In this document: piece after piece, positions 32,766-45,664 of the stretch
Layout: each line of letters begins with the position of its first letter
Numbering within the stretch: the first letter of the stretch is position 1
NCBI GenBank assembly: GCA_021432635.1
Contig: MU270043.1
Location: 310,001-374,000 of the forward strand
Source of the DNA: Thozetella sp. PMI_491
Taxonomy: Eukaryota > Ascomycota > Sordariomycetes > Chaetosphaeriales > Chaetosphaeriaceae
Length of the DNA stretch: 64,000 nt
Direction of reading: 5' to 3'
Translations under genes and position numbers: made by a program
The notes under the pieces: model-generated
What the model was told of the DNA's origin: nothing
What the model saw: the letters and a program-made list of their open reading frames with translations, nothing else
The model's database searches: none

Positions 32766-35084
32766 GCGAAGAGGCGAAGAGGCGAAGCGAGATAAGAAAA
32801 GGGGTTGTGTGCATGGTGAGGTGTTGAGGTGGATACCCGCTCCCTTTTTGAGCTGCTTATGGCGTCAGATGCCTACCTACGTACCTAATGTTCCACTTAA
32901 ACTGCTCTGCCTTAGCCTGCCAGGGCCAGAGAGTATAAACCAGCAAAATTTTATCACTAAGCATTGAGTATGGCCCAAGGCTGAGATGGAAACTGAAAGC
33001 TGCGGCGCAAAGTCCATGCTACTTCGTTGGTCGGGTCCCGAACCTTCGGGACCAACGTACGACGTCATAAGGCTGTGAGAGGGAGGCCTCTGCGACGCCA
33101 AGGAGTCTTGGACCAGATGTCCTCGAGGCCCTTCGACGAAGCTTCTATTCGGAATGATAGAACCTAATGAACGTGGTCTCGTTGTCAGCTCCGGCTCTGT
33201 GGCGCCAGCCCCCGGTCGATTCTCGTCCTACCAGTCATGCTCGACGAACCAAGAGGACGGACTGCATTGCAGCGGGAGAGGTAATGCAGAATCAGAGGCG
33301 AGCATGTTGGGTTTGGATGTTGGAAGCGAGAACGTCAAAGAGCTGGGCTAGGCTGCGAAAGGCAACCTAGCTACCTCCGGTATTAGGACTGTCAGGGTAC
33401 CATCAGAGTGCGAGCGTAGGGCGCTCAAGAGCGACAGCAAAGTCTTGGCGAGTTTGCACAGCCCCGAAAGGCAACCAAATATTGAGCGTCCGGCAGCCAT
33501 TCAGAGCCGAGGGGGCTTCTGCAGACCATATACTATGTCGGGAATGTGGGATCTAGCTGACCCCGCAGTCGCCGATTAGTGGGCGGCCCGTCCTGCCAAT
33601 CTGTAGTGGTCGAAACACGGTGGTCTCGAAAGCCGCAGCCGCCGGCGTGAGCATCCCCTTTCCGGTGCTGCATGCCGCTCTGCTCCTGCGCGGGTGGTGT
33701 GTTATCGCCAGGCTGCTGGGAAAGGGGAGAGAGGAGAGAAGTGCCCCACGTCCGATGGGGGACTCGGGGACTGTTTGAGAGAAAGAGGGGGGGCGGTTCG
33801 CCATATATCAGACGGCGCGCTTGCCCGCTTCTGCCTGCCTTCCTGCGTGAGCTTAGCACCGCGCTCGCACTGAAACCTCGTCTAAATTTCTGGTTTGCAG
33901 TCATTCTCTAAGCCTCCGGCGAAGGGCTGTGTCGCCGTCTCTCTGCTTCGGTCTCTAGTGGGTGGGTGTGGGTGTCTATGTCTGTCTGCTGGCGTTTCGA
34001 TCGGCTTTTATAACCACAGGTGCAACAGTCGCACAAAGCCGCGCCCCTCTTTTGCGTTTGGACAGGCCGTGGGCCGCGGCTGCCTTCAGATCGGATAAAC
34101 CGCGACCCCCCTGTCGGTGCCGTCGGTGCTGTTGGTGCTGTCGGTGCCCTGTGTCTCCTGCCCCTCTCTCCCCCTGGTGCATGCGAGCCCCTCCGACCGA
34201 AGAGCGCCAATTCCGCTGGCCAGCAGCAGCAGAGCCTTGTTTTCAGGGTCACGCGCCCCATCCCTCGAAGCGTGGATGAGCCGTCCTGCTAGCAGGCATA
34301 TCCATACTTTCTCGCTGGGTCGCACCTCGTCGCGTTGGGTTTGGGTACTGGGGGGGAGGGGGGGAGTACGTACATCTCTGGCTAGGGGAGAAGAGAAAAA
34401 AATAAAAATAACAGAAGCGGCCCTGGACAGCAGGAGAGGCGGCTGTCGTCGCGGTCGTCGGTGGGCCACGCATGCAGCAGACCTAACTGACGCAACGGTC
34501 CCCAGGGGCCAGGCGGCTGTATAAGAAAGCAAAAACCACCGAGCCCTCCGCCGGCTAGCTCCAACCAGCCAGCCCAGTGGCCCAGATTACCGCCGTGGCC
34601 GGTCGAGCCAGCTCATAGCATAGCACACCAACCACTCTGCATACTTATTTAGTATACCGTGCGGACTCAGGCCCTGCAACCACTGGTTCGCCGCTTTCGT
34701 CACCTGTCACCCGCCGCCCTCGGGCTCCGCTATCATCATCCCCAGACACCACGCCAATTGTCATCCTTACCAACCCGCGCGCGCCTTTGTCCTCACCCGT
34801 CAACCTGCGATTCCCACCACTGACGCACACCAGGCGCGAAGCGGCTTTATCGTTTGTCGATCCCGCGCTTCCGTGGCCTCTTTTTTAACCCCTCCCTACT
34901 CTACGCCAACATCCTGCGACGACGCTCCACCGCCAAAGTCCGCAACCCCACGATCCCACCCTTTTCGACGATAGGCGAAATTGACCCCCCGTCCTAAATA
35001 CAGAAACCCCTCGTTTCCTGAGCGCCACCGACGACGTCCACCTTCTCCCCTGAGGCCTCGCTGCTGTGCGCCCAGTCTTCTGCT
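32766..35084. other. Intergenic stretch upstream of NCS-1
   Basis: A 2.3 kb spacer probably holding the promoter and long leader of NCS-1. It contains a four-copy 9-mer tandem repeat at 34113-34148 and purine/pyrimidine-rich tracts near 34340-34420. Open frames lack coding-like codon use. Confidence 0.45.
34113..34148. repeat. Tandem 9-mer repeat (4 copies)
   Basis: Four adjacent units of the form GTYGGTGCY, in the order GTCGGTGCC, GTCGGTGCT, GTTGGTGCT, GTCGGTGCC, within the NCS-1 upstream region. Confidence 0.85.
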
Positions 35085-36040
35085 ATGGGTAAATCGTAAG
35101 TCCACCATTCTCTGTCATGCCGCCATCGCGGCCGACAAACCGCCGCTGTGAGGGGTGGCCGCCAGCCTCGCGTGATTCCGGCCGGCCCGACATGCGACGG
35201 TTCTCGCCCCTTGTTCCTCACGCCGCGCGGGCCCTCGCAGACCAGGCGCACCACACGACAGAGCCCGCCGCACTCGTTGTTTCTCGTTTTCCCCTCAGCC
35301 ACATGTTCGCTGACTCGAATCGCTACGCAGCCAGTCCAAGCTCTCCCAAGACCAGCTCGCCGAGCTGCAAAAGTCAACGCACTTCGACAAGAAGGAGCTG
35401 CAGCAATGGTATAAGGGTCAGTAGCGGTCATGACTCCTTCCCGCGGCCTGCTAGGGTGCGCTGGAAAGCAAACGAGCCTCCTAACACGCATCCGTCTGTA
35501 GGCTTCCTCAAGGACTGCCCCTCGGGCATGCTCACCAAGGAGGAGTTCCAAAAGATCTACCGGCAATTCTTTCCCTTCGGGGACCCGTCTTCCTTCGCCG
35601 ACTATGTGTTCAACGTGTTCGACAGCGACAAGTCCGGCACGATCGACTTCAAGGAGTTCATCTGCGCGCTGAGCGTCACCAGCCGCGGCAAGATGGAGGA
35701 CAAGCTCGACTGGGCCTTCCAGCTCTACGACATTGACGGAGACGGCAAGATCAGCTACGAAGAGATGTTGAAAATCGTCGAGGCGATCTACAAGATGGTG
35801 CGCCGCCTCGGCTACCCCCCTCCAACCCCGTGCCGAGCCGGTGAACTGACTGAGACATAGGTGGGCTCCATGGTCAAGCTCCCGGAAGACGAAGATACCC
35901 CAGAGAAACGTGTGCGCAAGATCTTTCGCATGATGGACAAGGACGAGAACGGCAGCTTGGACATGGAGGAGTTCAAGGAAGGTAGCAAACGGGACGAAAC
36001 CATCGTGTCGGCGCTTTCTCTTTACGACGGCCTGGTCTGA
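35085..36040 (+). CDS. NCS1: Neuronal calcium sensor 1 (frequenin)
   Basis: Four exons: 35085-35095 (11 nt), 35331-35416, 35502-35797 and 35861-36040, giving exactly 190 residues, the canonical NCS-1 length. The first exon encodes MGK plus two bases of Ser; splicing to exon 2 yields [13 protein letters not shown], with the N-myristoylation glycine. EF-hand loops are [24 protein letters not shown] and [12 protein letters not shown]; the first EF-hand region ([14 protein letters not shown]) is the usual non-binding Cys-Pro variant. In yeast the orthologue Frq1 activates phosphatidylinositol 4-kinase Pik1 at the Golgi; in filamentous fungi NCS-1 affects growth and calcium tolerance. The 235-nt first intron is long for this genome. 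Very secure by length and sequence. Confidence 0.97.
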
Positions 36041-38022
36041 GGGGACCGTGGACCTCCTGAGAGGACGTCCTCTCTTTACCGAGGAAGAGAAGGCCAGCGC
36101 CACCGAGACGGTGCTCTCGGTGGGGGACGGGTAAGAAGGAAGCGGATGGAGCAGAAATTTCGGCCCGCGCAGCATTTTCTTCGGTCGTGAAAAGGCGAAG
36201 TGGCCAAAACAACGCGGGGAGGTTTGTAAGGGAGAAGGGAGAAGGAGAAGAAGGGGGCTACGGGTAGCGAAGGGTTGGCGACAGCTCTGTTGCGCGCTGG
36301 TTGAGAGAGGACGCAAAGCCTGGCAAGGTGGGACTTTCTACACGACTCAACTTGCGAATGGGAAACCTGATGACAACATGTCTCGCCGGGGGGGAGGGGC
36401 CGCGCCATGTTGGCTAGCGACTACCCTCGTCCCGCCCTGGATTGTGTGTCTTTCCTGCAGGCTTGCTCACTACAGTGTGTTGGAGGCCTTTGTTATGTTG
36501 CATTTTTTTTGGCCTCAGAATTGAATACCAAACATCCAAGTTCGGACCTCGAGGCCTCCCCCTCCTCCAAGACGTTACCCAAGTCCCGTCGTTCTGGGCA
36601 AGCACACATTAGCGTCGTGTTTAGCGGTTCGCCCCAATTTTTGTCCTGCGCGCCGCCGGCTGCTGCACGGTGCCCGGGAGCAGGGCTCGCGCTTAGCCTT
36701 GTATGTAGCTGCTTGGCTGGACTCTCGAGTCAAGGGTTGCTTCGCCACAGCCACGGAAGCGCATGCGCACCTCTCCCCCATTACCCAGCCTCGTCACACC
36801 TCGCCCCGTTTCATCTGATGACCGCCCCTCTGGTTCAGGCCACACGCCTTCTAACTTAGCCCGCAGGATGGGGGCAGCAGGTGCCACGGCCGCGTTTCCC
36901 AGCGTCCGGCTCCCCTCCTTGTGTACAGGCTAGATGCTAGCGGTACACCGAGGAGGCCAGGGGCGGGCATTGCTGGACTGAACGTCAGGGCGAAGGGCGG
37001 CCAGTACACCAGCCCGCCGAGCCCTGCTAGGTGAGTAGGTACCTGCAGTGCCCTAGCCACCCAACTTGGATATAAGGCCGAGCGCGGCCGTGGTTGGGGC
37101 CGTGGGGACTAAGCTCCGCCGGTGTCGCGGAACGGCTTCCAGTCGGGCTCTGGCCGAGGTGGAGCCGTGCCCCTGACCGCGTAAACAGCAACGGCCGTCG
37201 AAATGCCGCATGCCACCGGGCCAAGAGCGCATACGTCTACCCCAGAGGCCGAGGCTGTTGTCGAACTGGGTCTCAGAAATCTGTCGTCGCCAGCGCCATC
37301 GGGAGATCTATACTAGGGTCCACGTAGCCTATACAAGAACCCCCCCACGCGTCGCTGTTGGGGGGCAGAAAGGTCCTACAGCATCATCGCCTCGGCAAGG
37401 CTACTAGGGTTGTACTATATCAGGCAGGTGCCCGAGGCAGCAAAACGTAGGTGGTGCAGGGAGCCGACTTGGCTGTAGTTGTAGGCCTTCATCTCAGGAG
37501 GTCTTTAGGAATTGGCCGCTAGTCATTGCTGTACACGCGTAGTACATGGCGACCTCTAGGACGTCACATATACCGTCATGCGTTTTCCCCACCGCAAAGT
37601 AATTACGTGCCATATACTGTAGGTCTAGGACTTTCATTCCTAGGCAGTTTCCATACCGCAACGGGATTAACAAGTGGTTTTGTACTCGCACACAGAGCAG
37701 TGATTCAAAGGTAGCTAGTAGTGTGTTAACTGATATAGCTATCTAGCTGCTTAAGGGTGTTTATCCAGCCCCTTATCCGCTCTGAAGTACCGGGTGACTC
37801 GCTCTCTGCTAAGTCCTAGCCGTCCAAATGACCAAAAAACGCCGTTCCATGCAAGTGGTATCTTCTAGGCACGCGCGTGTGCGCATATATCGCCCCATTT
37901 CACCCATTCCGTGTTTGTTTAAAAGAAGAGGACAGAAAGAAAAAAAATGAACGCCTTCTCAGTTCCGAAAAGAAGCCCATGGCTTCCATGCCACATTCCC
38001 TTCACTTCAATCCATCTCTCTC
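36041..38022. other. Convergent intergenic stretch
   Basis: Between NCS-1 (+) and the C2H2 gene (-), so the 3' ends of both. GC-rich in the first part, more mixed after 37400. No gene or RNA was recognised. Confidence 0.45.
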
Positions 38023-41000
38023 CTATTCGTCCTCCTCCGTGGGGATCCGCTTCCTCTTGCTCGGCCTGCGCGTCGTGCCGTCCTCGCCGTCGACAAAGTG
38101 CTTCTTCTCGATCTGGTGCTGGCGTAGGTTATCCGGTCGGTTCTTGTACGCGCTCGTGCAGCCCGGATAAGGACACTTGTAGATCCTGGGCGGTGCCGCA
38201 CTGTGCTGCAGCTTCTTGTGCTTTGCCATGCTGCCCTTGAACCATTGCGGGTCTCCCTTGGGCCTGTAGCCACAGATCTCGCAACAAGAGTTAGCCTCGC
38301 TCTTCCCGCCGGCGGCGGACAGCTGCGCCTGCTGTGCGTCCTGGTTGGGCGGCTGAGGCGGTGTCGAGATTGGAGTTGCAGGTTGGCAAGAGAGGAAGCC
38401 GCTAGGGGGGCTAGAGATCAGCGAGTCTGTAGTCTCCGCAGGCGTAGTCGAGATGGTAGGTATGGGCATCGGGGTACTCAGGTCGCAGAGGTGATCTGTG
38501 CTCAGCGGGCCATCATAAGGCAGTGCAGTGAGGGGCGAGAAAGGTCGGGCAGTAACATTGGTAAATCCGCTGGCGCTGATGTGGTTGAGGAATTGCTCCA
38601 GATCGCCGTCGTGCTCCTGAACCGGCGCTGCAGGTTGGCCGTCCGTATTGTCAAATTCAGGTATGATGCTCTCGATCAACGATATGCCAAGAGCGTAGTA
38701 ATCGGTCCGCCGCGAAGTCCCCTGACAGTGCTCCGCGTAGATCGGGTCACAGAGCTTCCTAACCGTCGGTACAAACTCGTCAAAGTACTTCTCGGCTGTC
38801 ATGTAGTCCTGAAGTTGGGTGTTAGCAGCCGCCGTTGACGTGTCGGCAGCCGCAGCAAAACTTACCTTGCCGGCTTGGAGCAGCTCGATCTCGGCCTTTC
38901 GAACAGTGGCTATCGTCCCGCTGCTGATTCGCTGATGTATGGTATTGAGCTTATAGCCGAGGTTGCCAGCGTCGGGGAAATCGCGAAGAAGCATTGCAAT
39001 GACGAAGCGCACGGTAACGGCGAAAGGCGAGTCTTGCGGAGCCATCGAGGTGCTAGTGAAGTCCAGTAGGTGTTTCGTGTAGAGGTCTGAGGTTTGGATT
39101 ATAGGCGAGGAGGGCGCCTGGCCGAGAAGCAGGGAGCATTCGAGGTCTAGGAGCGTGTTAAAGAAGGGCGGGAGCAGGAGTGGGATGGCCGGTAAGTGAT
39201 ACGTACCATCTAGGAAGTTTTGAGCTGCCAGGAACAACGTATCTTCGTGCAGCCCGGGGCGGCCGCCGACGTCCGGCTGTTTCCCTTTCAAACTTGATGA
39301 TCGACTCAGCGAGTGAGATTGGGCAAAGGAGAAGTAGGCGTTAATGTCGGCGTGCGTGATGTCCGAGGGCTGCCAGATACCACAGACGAGCTGAGTATAG
39401 AAGTCACGGGCTTTGGGTGCGAAAGAGAGCGAGTAGGAGAGTGACCGAAGGAACAAATCCTTCGACCTCGTCGACGTTCCTTGCTCATGTACCACCAGAG
39501 AAAACGCATATATGACGTGGATGAAGCAAAGTGCGTCCATTGGCGACGAAGGCTGCTCGCCGTCTAGTAGAGACCGTAGCGCACGGAGACCCGTCATTGC
39601 TATGGTCTTGGTAGACATCGACCGCAGCTGGTCGGCGAACGGGTTATTCCCAACGTGCTGGATCTTGAGCATCGACGAGACAATGTGCTCCTGTAGCGCG
39701 TCCCAAGCAGCCCCCACTAATGCCTTGGTCTCGGAGCAGCAGATATTCGACTCCTCGATATCCTCCGACTCGCCGAGGTCAAGCAGGTCGGAGTCGGCAG
39801 TTAGGACGATGTTCGTGGCATATGAGACGTCGCCTGTTAGCGGTTGATCCAGAGACATGAGGAGCGTGTCCGATGACAAGACGTCGGGAAGTTCCTGAGG
39901 GGCGGGGTCTGCTGGGAGCTCCGAGTAGAAATCGTGCAGGAAGTTGGGGCATGGGTCGCAGGCCGTGGTGTCAGCGAACGGGTTGTCCGTCAGCAGACGA
40001 GAGGGGCTGATGGCATCAACGGGGGAGGTGAGGTTGGTGTTGTGGCCCGACGCCATCGACCAGGCGCCGCTCCAGTTCGAGGCCGGGGAGATGAGGGAGC
40101 TGACGTTGCTAGTCGAGCTGACGTTGCTGTCGGTGCTCACATTGCTATCCGTGCTGGCGGTGGACCGAACTGAGGAGCTGGGGGCGAGGCCCTTGGTGCT
40201 CCGAGGGAAAGGCTGCACTGGCCTGGGCCGCGAGGTCGGGCGCAAGGGGCCGCGCGCCCCCTGGAGGCCGAATGTGTTGAGCTGGAGCGACGGCCGGCCG
40301 CTCGGGCTCCTGGCCGTGGCATCTTCTGGAGGGGTGATGGGCAGCGAGGCAGTGAGAAGCGGCGTCGGCTGCCATTGCATGGCGTGCTGCATCAGCGCAT
40401 CCGGCGCAAGAGCAGTAGAGTCGAGCTCGGGTACGAGCAAAGTCTGAGGGTCGATGGCAGGGCCGGATTCCTCGACTATGGGCACGGCAGTGGGGATGTG
40501 GACTGCCGTGATAGCGTTGACTTCGGTTGAGTCGATTTCGAGTATCTGGTTGTCTGGCGACAGCTCGGTGGCGTCGAACGGCAGGATCGAGTCGTACCGC
40601 GGCGGCGGCTCCATCCCTTCGTCCTCGTCGAGACTCTCATAGCCTTGTGCCTTCTTGGACTTGTGGCCCAGCGAGTGGAAGAAGTTCTTGGCTATCGACA
40701 ACATCTTCCTCCTCTTTGAAGGGTGACCCAGGCATCGCTTGCACTTGAGGTCGTCGAAGCGCTCGACCCTCATGTGGTCATAGCACCAGTACTCCCCGGA
40801 GGGGAGGAACTCACACGCGGCGAGGTGCCTGAGCATGGCCTCATGGTCTAGGAATCGCCGGTTGCAGTGGAGCAGCGGGCATTCTAGCCGCTTGTCCGCG
40901 GGCATGCGCGAGCTTGAGTTGCGCTTGACCGCGGTCCAGACGATGAACCTGTGGCGGGCACAGTCCTCTTGGGAGGTCTCACGGGTCCTGGAGGAACGGT

Positions 41001-41330
41001 CAGGCACGATGAGGACGAATAGGAGGATGAGGGCGATGCCGATGAAGACGAGGAGGAAGACAAGGACAGTAGATGGTGATGGTGGCGGTAGTGTGAAGGG
41101 CAGGCGGGCAGGCGGGTATGGGGTGAGGCATCAGATCAAGATTCAAGAGAGACGTCGACATACACGCAAGACAGGGGTGCGTTGGGGTCGCCATGTTGGC
41201 GAGACGAAGAAGCCTGTCTACCGGCGGCCAGACCACCAGTTCGAAAGGGCGAAGACGACCTAGTGGAAACCATGCTGGGCCGGGGCAGGTCCTCGAGGAG
41301 GGCAGTCATCATCTTCTTCTTGGACTCCAT
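38023..41330 (-). CDS. C2H2 zinc-finger protein with split finger regions
   Basis: The main body is 40987-38866 plus 38808-38023, joined over a 57-nt in-frame intron (GTAAGT..CTTCAG, branch-like GCTAAC) that joins LLQAGK to DYMTAEKY. The first in-frame ATG of the body is at 40905 (MPADKRLECPLLHC); an upstream exon 41330-41260 beginning MESKKKMMTALLEDLP could splice in frame to the acceptor at 40988, giving about 992 residues instead of 941 from 40905. The N-terminal part has Cys/His pairs (LECPLLHC..HEAMLRHLAAC, then a Cys-x2-Cys near DDLKCKRC). The C-terminus has CEICGYRPKG..KHKKLQH and YKCPYPGC..NLRQHQIEKKH, two C2H2-type fingers, then a basic tail. The middle is disordered and then helical. 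Probably a nuclear regulator; targets unknown. Start choice is uncertain. Confidence 0.75.
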
Positions 41331-42984
41331 CGCTTAGGCGGCAAAAGCTGTCTCTCAATTGCCAGCAAAGGTCTGGAAGGTAGGGAAAGGACGAACGATC
41401 GATGCAATCAGCCAACCACTAGTGATCCGCCACCCATTTTTGTTATATTTCGTCGTCGTCTTTGCGCGTCCGCTGTGTCGGGCGGTTGAAACGTCACCGA
41501 GGTCCTACACTGAACCAAAGTGTCCCCGACGTGACCGGGGGAGTAGAGGCGCTATGCAGTAGGACTTGGGCCCTGCGTAGGACTTCGGATCGTTTTTGCA
41601 GAGCTGCCGGGGGGGCGGCGAAACCGTCAGATTGGCTCCCTCTGACTACACAAAACAAGCTCGCGTCAGCCCGGGTCTGCTGCACGATTCGACTGCAGGA
41701 GCATCAGCGGGGACTGCTAAATTGTACGATCCTGCAGCAACGTAGCGACGAGCCGTGGCCTGGCAAGGCGCTGAGCCGATGGATTCTGCCTTTTGGGGGG
41801 GAGGACTCTGGCGGCGCGGGACCAATGGCGATCCGTGGGGATCCGTGGGGGCTGGGCACAAGGCAGATTCGCTCGCTAGTCTACGTCGTTTGCTCCCTCA
41901 GATAGAGTAGATACGAAGTAGACAGTGAGAGACGATAGAGGGACAAAGCGAGACCATAACGGGAGCTAACGAACGAGCTGCGCGGTTGGCGGAGGCTAGG
42001 ATGCCCTCAGATGGCGACCCGGTCGGGAGGCTGCTTGCCAAGAGAGACAGCTTCGACGCTCAGCTAGGTCGCCCACCAGGGGCTTTCAAGGCTGAAGAAG
42101 CTGGTTATGGGCAGCAGAACGCCTGGCAGGACAAGCTAGGGACGAAGCACGGGCAGCCTAGCCTGCCTCAAGCTTCCGTACCACACTCTGCGCAAGGCTA
42201 CCGCACAAGCGAGACACAACCCGAGCGGAGGACTCGGCAAATTGGGACCCCTCTGGACAGCAGACTGCCGAAGTCCTGGACGCGCTCCCGGGGCTCCATC
42301 ACGGAATACGGACACCGACAAGGCCGCTGCAGCTGCTCTTGAGGCTAAACCCCCAAGGCGACCGAAGAGAGCTGGCCCCGTCGAGTCGATTGGACGTGCC
42401 AATCCCGCCTCCGAGACAGCCTCGGGCGACACACGCAGACATACGCAGAGGTGACGTGTTGTGTGTCGATGCCAGCTGAAGAAGAGCGTCCGGCTGGCCG
42501 CTGTGAGACATCGGGGTTCAAGCCGCTCCCCCACCCCCGTGTCCTACAAGATACCCGACCGACGCGGCCAAGCGAGGGCTTCGGTGCGACTCGCGAGGCT
42601 TCGGTGACCCGGACAAGCAAGACGCCTGCCCGCGCGCCTCCAGCTGCAACTCTCCCCAGGCCAAGTTATCGCGCGTGGGAGATGTTCGTTGGCGTATATA
42701 CATGTAGTTTGCTCAGGGTTGGCAAGCCCGGCTTTTCCTTGGATCCGGCTCTCCTGCCAGCGGGCCAGACCGAACGGGATTGTTTGAATCCCGTCTTGAC
42801 CGGTCGCGCTCTTTGGTAGCTGGTGTGCCTAGCCATCACCTGAGCCTTCCGGATTTGTCGAGCCCGGTTCAGTTAGACTTCCACACTCGCCTCGTGATTG
42901 CCAGGCACACCTCCCACCGGGACCACACAATGGGGCCGCGCCATTTCGCCGCGATCTTGTCGATCGTGGTAGGGCTGAGCGGGA

Positions 42985-42997
42985 TAGGGTTAGGGTT
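42985..42997. promoter_or_regulatory. Interstitial telomere-like TTAGGG motif
   Basis: TAGGGTTAGGGTT gives two units of the fungal telomere repeat, in the opposite orientation to the copy at 5823. It is far from any recognised ATG, so it may be a scar of repair or a binding site. Confidence 0.4.
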
Positions 42998-44839
42998 GCG
43001 TTCCGGCTCGGACCTTGTAGGACTTTGGTCATCCCAGCCACCCCCTGCCCTCCGCCCAGTGAGACGAAGCGCATGGCCGGGTTTCTCAAGTGAAAAGAAC
43101 AGGCGAGCCCCCGCCGCCTCTTCACCAGCTCACGCTGGGCATGGCGATGAAGCGATGTGGCGACGGAGCGTTAAAGTGATGAAGCTTCGGTCTAGGTTTG
43201 ATGCTGTCACCTCGGGGCGAGGATGCCAGGCATCCGACGCGTAGAGGCATCGAATAGATAGATCTAGCCTGTATCCGTATATGTCCTCTCTGTTGTCTAA
43301 GCTGTACTCCGCACTCCTTCTCCGTCCTGAAGAATCCTCTCGCTAGGGCGTCCCGCCCGCAGTCAGCAGGGTGATGCTGATATCGAGATCCCACAAGATG
43401 CAATTGGAAACCGCAAACTGCATCACGACGGCCATCAATCAAATCCAGACTTTCGCAAGCGAGTCGTCCTAGTCCTGGGGATTTCCAGCAGGTTCCTTGG
43501 ACAAGCCGGCAATTCTGGCGTCAAATTCGGCTCCTCCGGTCTGGGCTGGGCTGGCGTGCCCGCCTCCGGCGCTTGGCAGCGATTAGCTCCCGCCAGAACC
43601 GCTGTTGCTCCCCGCTGCTGCTCTCCACTACCGAGCACCAGAATGCGACCCTTGCCAAGGTGAGAGACTACTTGATCAACAGGGAGCCCTGTTCTTGACG
43701 ACTTGACCGCCTAGGCATCCTACCTAGCTGCATTGGGCTGTCCCGTGGCATGCAATCCCTATCTTTTGGGGTCGCATCGCCGCCGCCGCCCCCCTTGTCG
43801 AGAGATAGGGCCGCGCTGTAGCTCTGCGGCGCTCTGCTTCAAACACAGCCCGTGTCCTGCCATGAAAAGCGCGGTCATGCTCAGCAGCGAGGAAGCAAGG
43901 CCGCGAGAAGAGGCATAAGCGGGGGATGAAGAGGAATCCCAGTAGACGGACCCCGCCGTTGAGTCAACAGACCAGGCGGCCCTTCTGGAGAGCATGATGA
44001 TTGTCGTACTCTGTCTGACCAAATAAGGACGGCTTTGCTTTGCGTGGCCCGTGAATGGCCCGTCTTGGAGAAAAATCTTACGTCTTCGTGTGGAGATGCC
44101 GACGCAGGAGCTGCATGTCATGTTTGAGGTTGAAGCTCTGGGGAGCCGAATGGAGGGGCTGAGGGGCAAAGCTCAACCAGGCTAAGGCGCTCCTCCTGCT
44201 GCGGGTGTGCGAGGTGGTACCCTGGGCAAGACCTGGGGGCACACCCTACATACTGTAGTACGGACTACGGAGCCTACTCTAGCGCCCCTCCCCCCCAGCA
44301 TCCATGGGCTCCATCCTCCACACAAACACGGCCCTCTCCACGGAGTACTTGGTAGCCCAATAGATCCTTCCTCCGGACTTGCTCCCGAGGAAGATCCTCT
44401 CTATTCATGCTGGTCGAGACGGCAAAGGTGGTCCCTGGGCGTGCAGCAGCGGCGAATGGGCTTGGCCACCCACGAGCATCTGTCGAGCCGCACAAGAACG
44501 GAGCACGAAGTGGCGGTTGAAAAGGGTCTATCTACTCCGTAGGAGGACTTGGGACCAGGAGGGAGGGGGAAGGGGGGAGGAGAGGGAGAGCCCCCCACTT
44601 GTTCTGTTCTGGATCGCGGCCGTCGCTGAACAGTGCAGCAACCATGTGAGCCACTCGGGGGCTGCTATCGCTCCCAAAGGCCAAGAAGGCTGTCATGAGC
44701 CAGCGCCAACCACTCGGGTCGAGCAAGCCCATTCGACGATCTTGTATCCCAGACAAGCCCCAAAAAATCGTTAGGGTCCACCCACACCTCTACGGCGCTC
44801 CGTCAACGCCTACTGGCGACACACGAGACCACCATGGCC

Positions 44840-44856
44840 ACGACGACGACGACGAC
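44840..44856. repeat. ACG trinucleotide microsatellite
   Basis: Between five and six uninterrupted ACG units. Confidence 0.7.
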
Positions 44857-45664
44857 ATGGAGCGGGTCGGCCGGGTTCTCTGTGGGGGGAAGGGAGAGGA
44901 GAGCATCCTCTCCCAATTCGTAGAGGCGCCGAGCCCTGGTGAAGCAGCCATCACGGTATCCCGTGGATCCCAGCAGCTCAGGAGCTCAAGGGTCCCCCCT
45001 GATCAACGCCATTGGTCTGGGGTGTGCCGCCATCTTATCGTCTTATCAAACAATCGAGCTGCGCAGGGTCGTGTCACTCGTGGGACGGCCGTAGATCGAC
45101 TCGCCTTTCGTTGGCTGGTCCGTGGCCAGGGAGGGTGGTGGTCTGTGGTGAAAAAGACGGAGAGGATCCAGTCGAGCAGAATAATAAGAAGGGGCTATTG
45201 CATGCCAAGTCGTCTCTTGTTTTGCCTCTCCCCAGCTCTCGAGCTTTCGAAGCTTTCAACCCCGTCCCCTTTGATCTGATCTGGTCTGGCACCACGGGCA
45301 CCTGGTCTTTGTCCGAGCTGTTTCTCTTCTTTATATCTCTTGTCTCACCCCTTCTTTTCGCTTCGTCGTCGTTATCGTCGTTGACGCCAGTCAGCTTCAT
45401 AAACGGACAGGCTCCGCCGTCGTCGGTGACCGGCCCTCATACACCCGTTTCTTTTTTTTCTTCTTCTTCTTCGCCAGCGATTCCCTCCGCTCCTCCCCTT
45501 CCAGCCTCCCGGTTTAGCTTGCAGAGTAGTGTTCGCTGCTTCCGACGCTCGGCGCGAACGCAGGAGCCCGCTCGATAGGCACGGGACCTATGAGCCGTCA
45601 GCTCGCTATCTCTGCCTTGCCCCCGACCGCAAGCCTATTTTAAAAGGACCAAAAGACCTCGGCC

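Larger units (their letters stand above)
41331..45664. other. 4.3 kb gene-poor stretch
   Basis: Divergent region between the C2H2 gene (-) and the coding segment at 45665 (+). It contains telomere-like repeats at 42985-42997, an ACG microsatellite at 44840-44856, and CT-rich tracts from about 45300 to 45480, typical of a fungal transcription start region. No recognisable domain occurs in its open frames. Confidence 0.45.

Noticed and set aside
43435-43638. Antisense open frame of 67 codons with Pro/Ala-rich sequence
   Set aside because: No domain, no splice context, and ordinary composition for GC-rich spacer.
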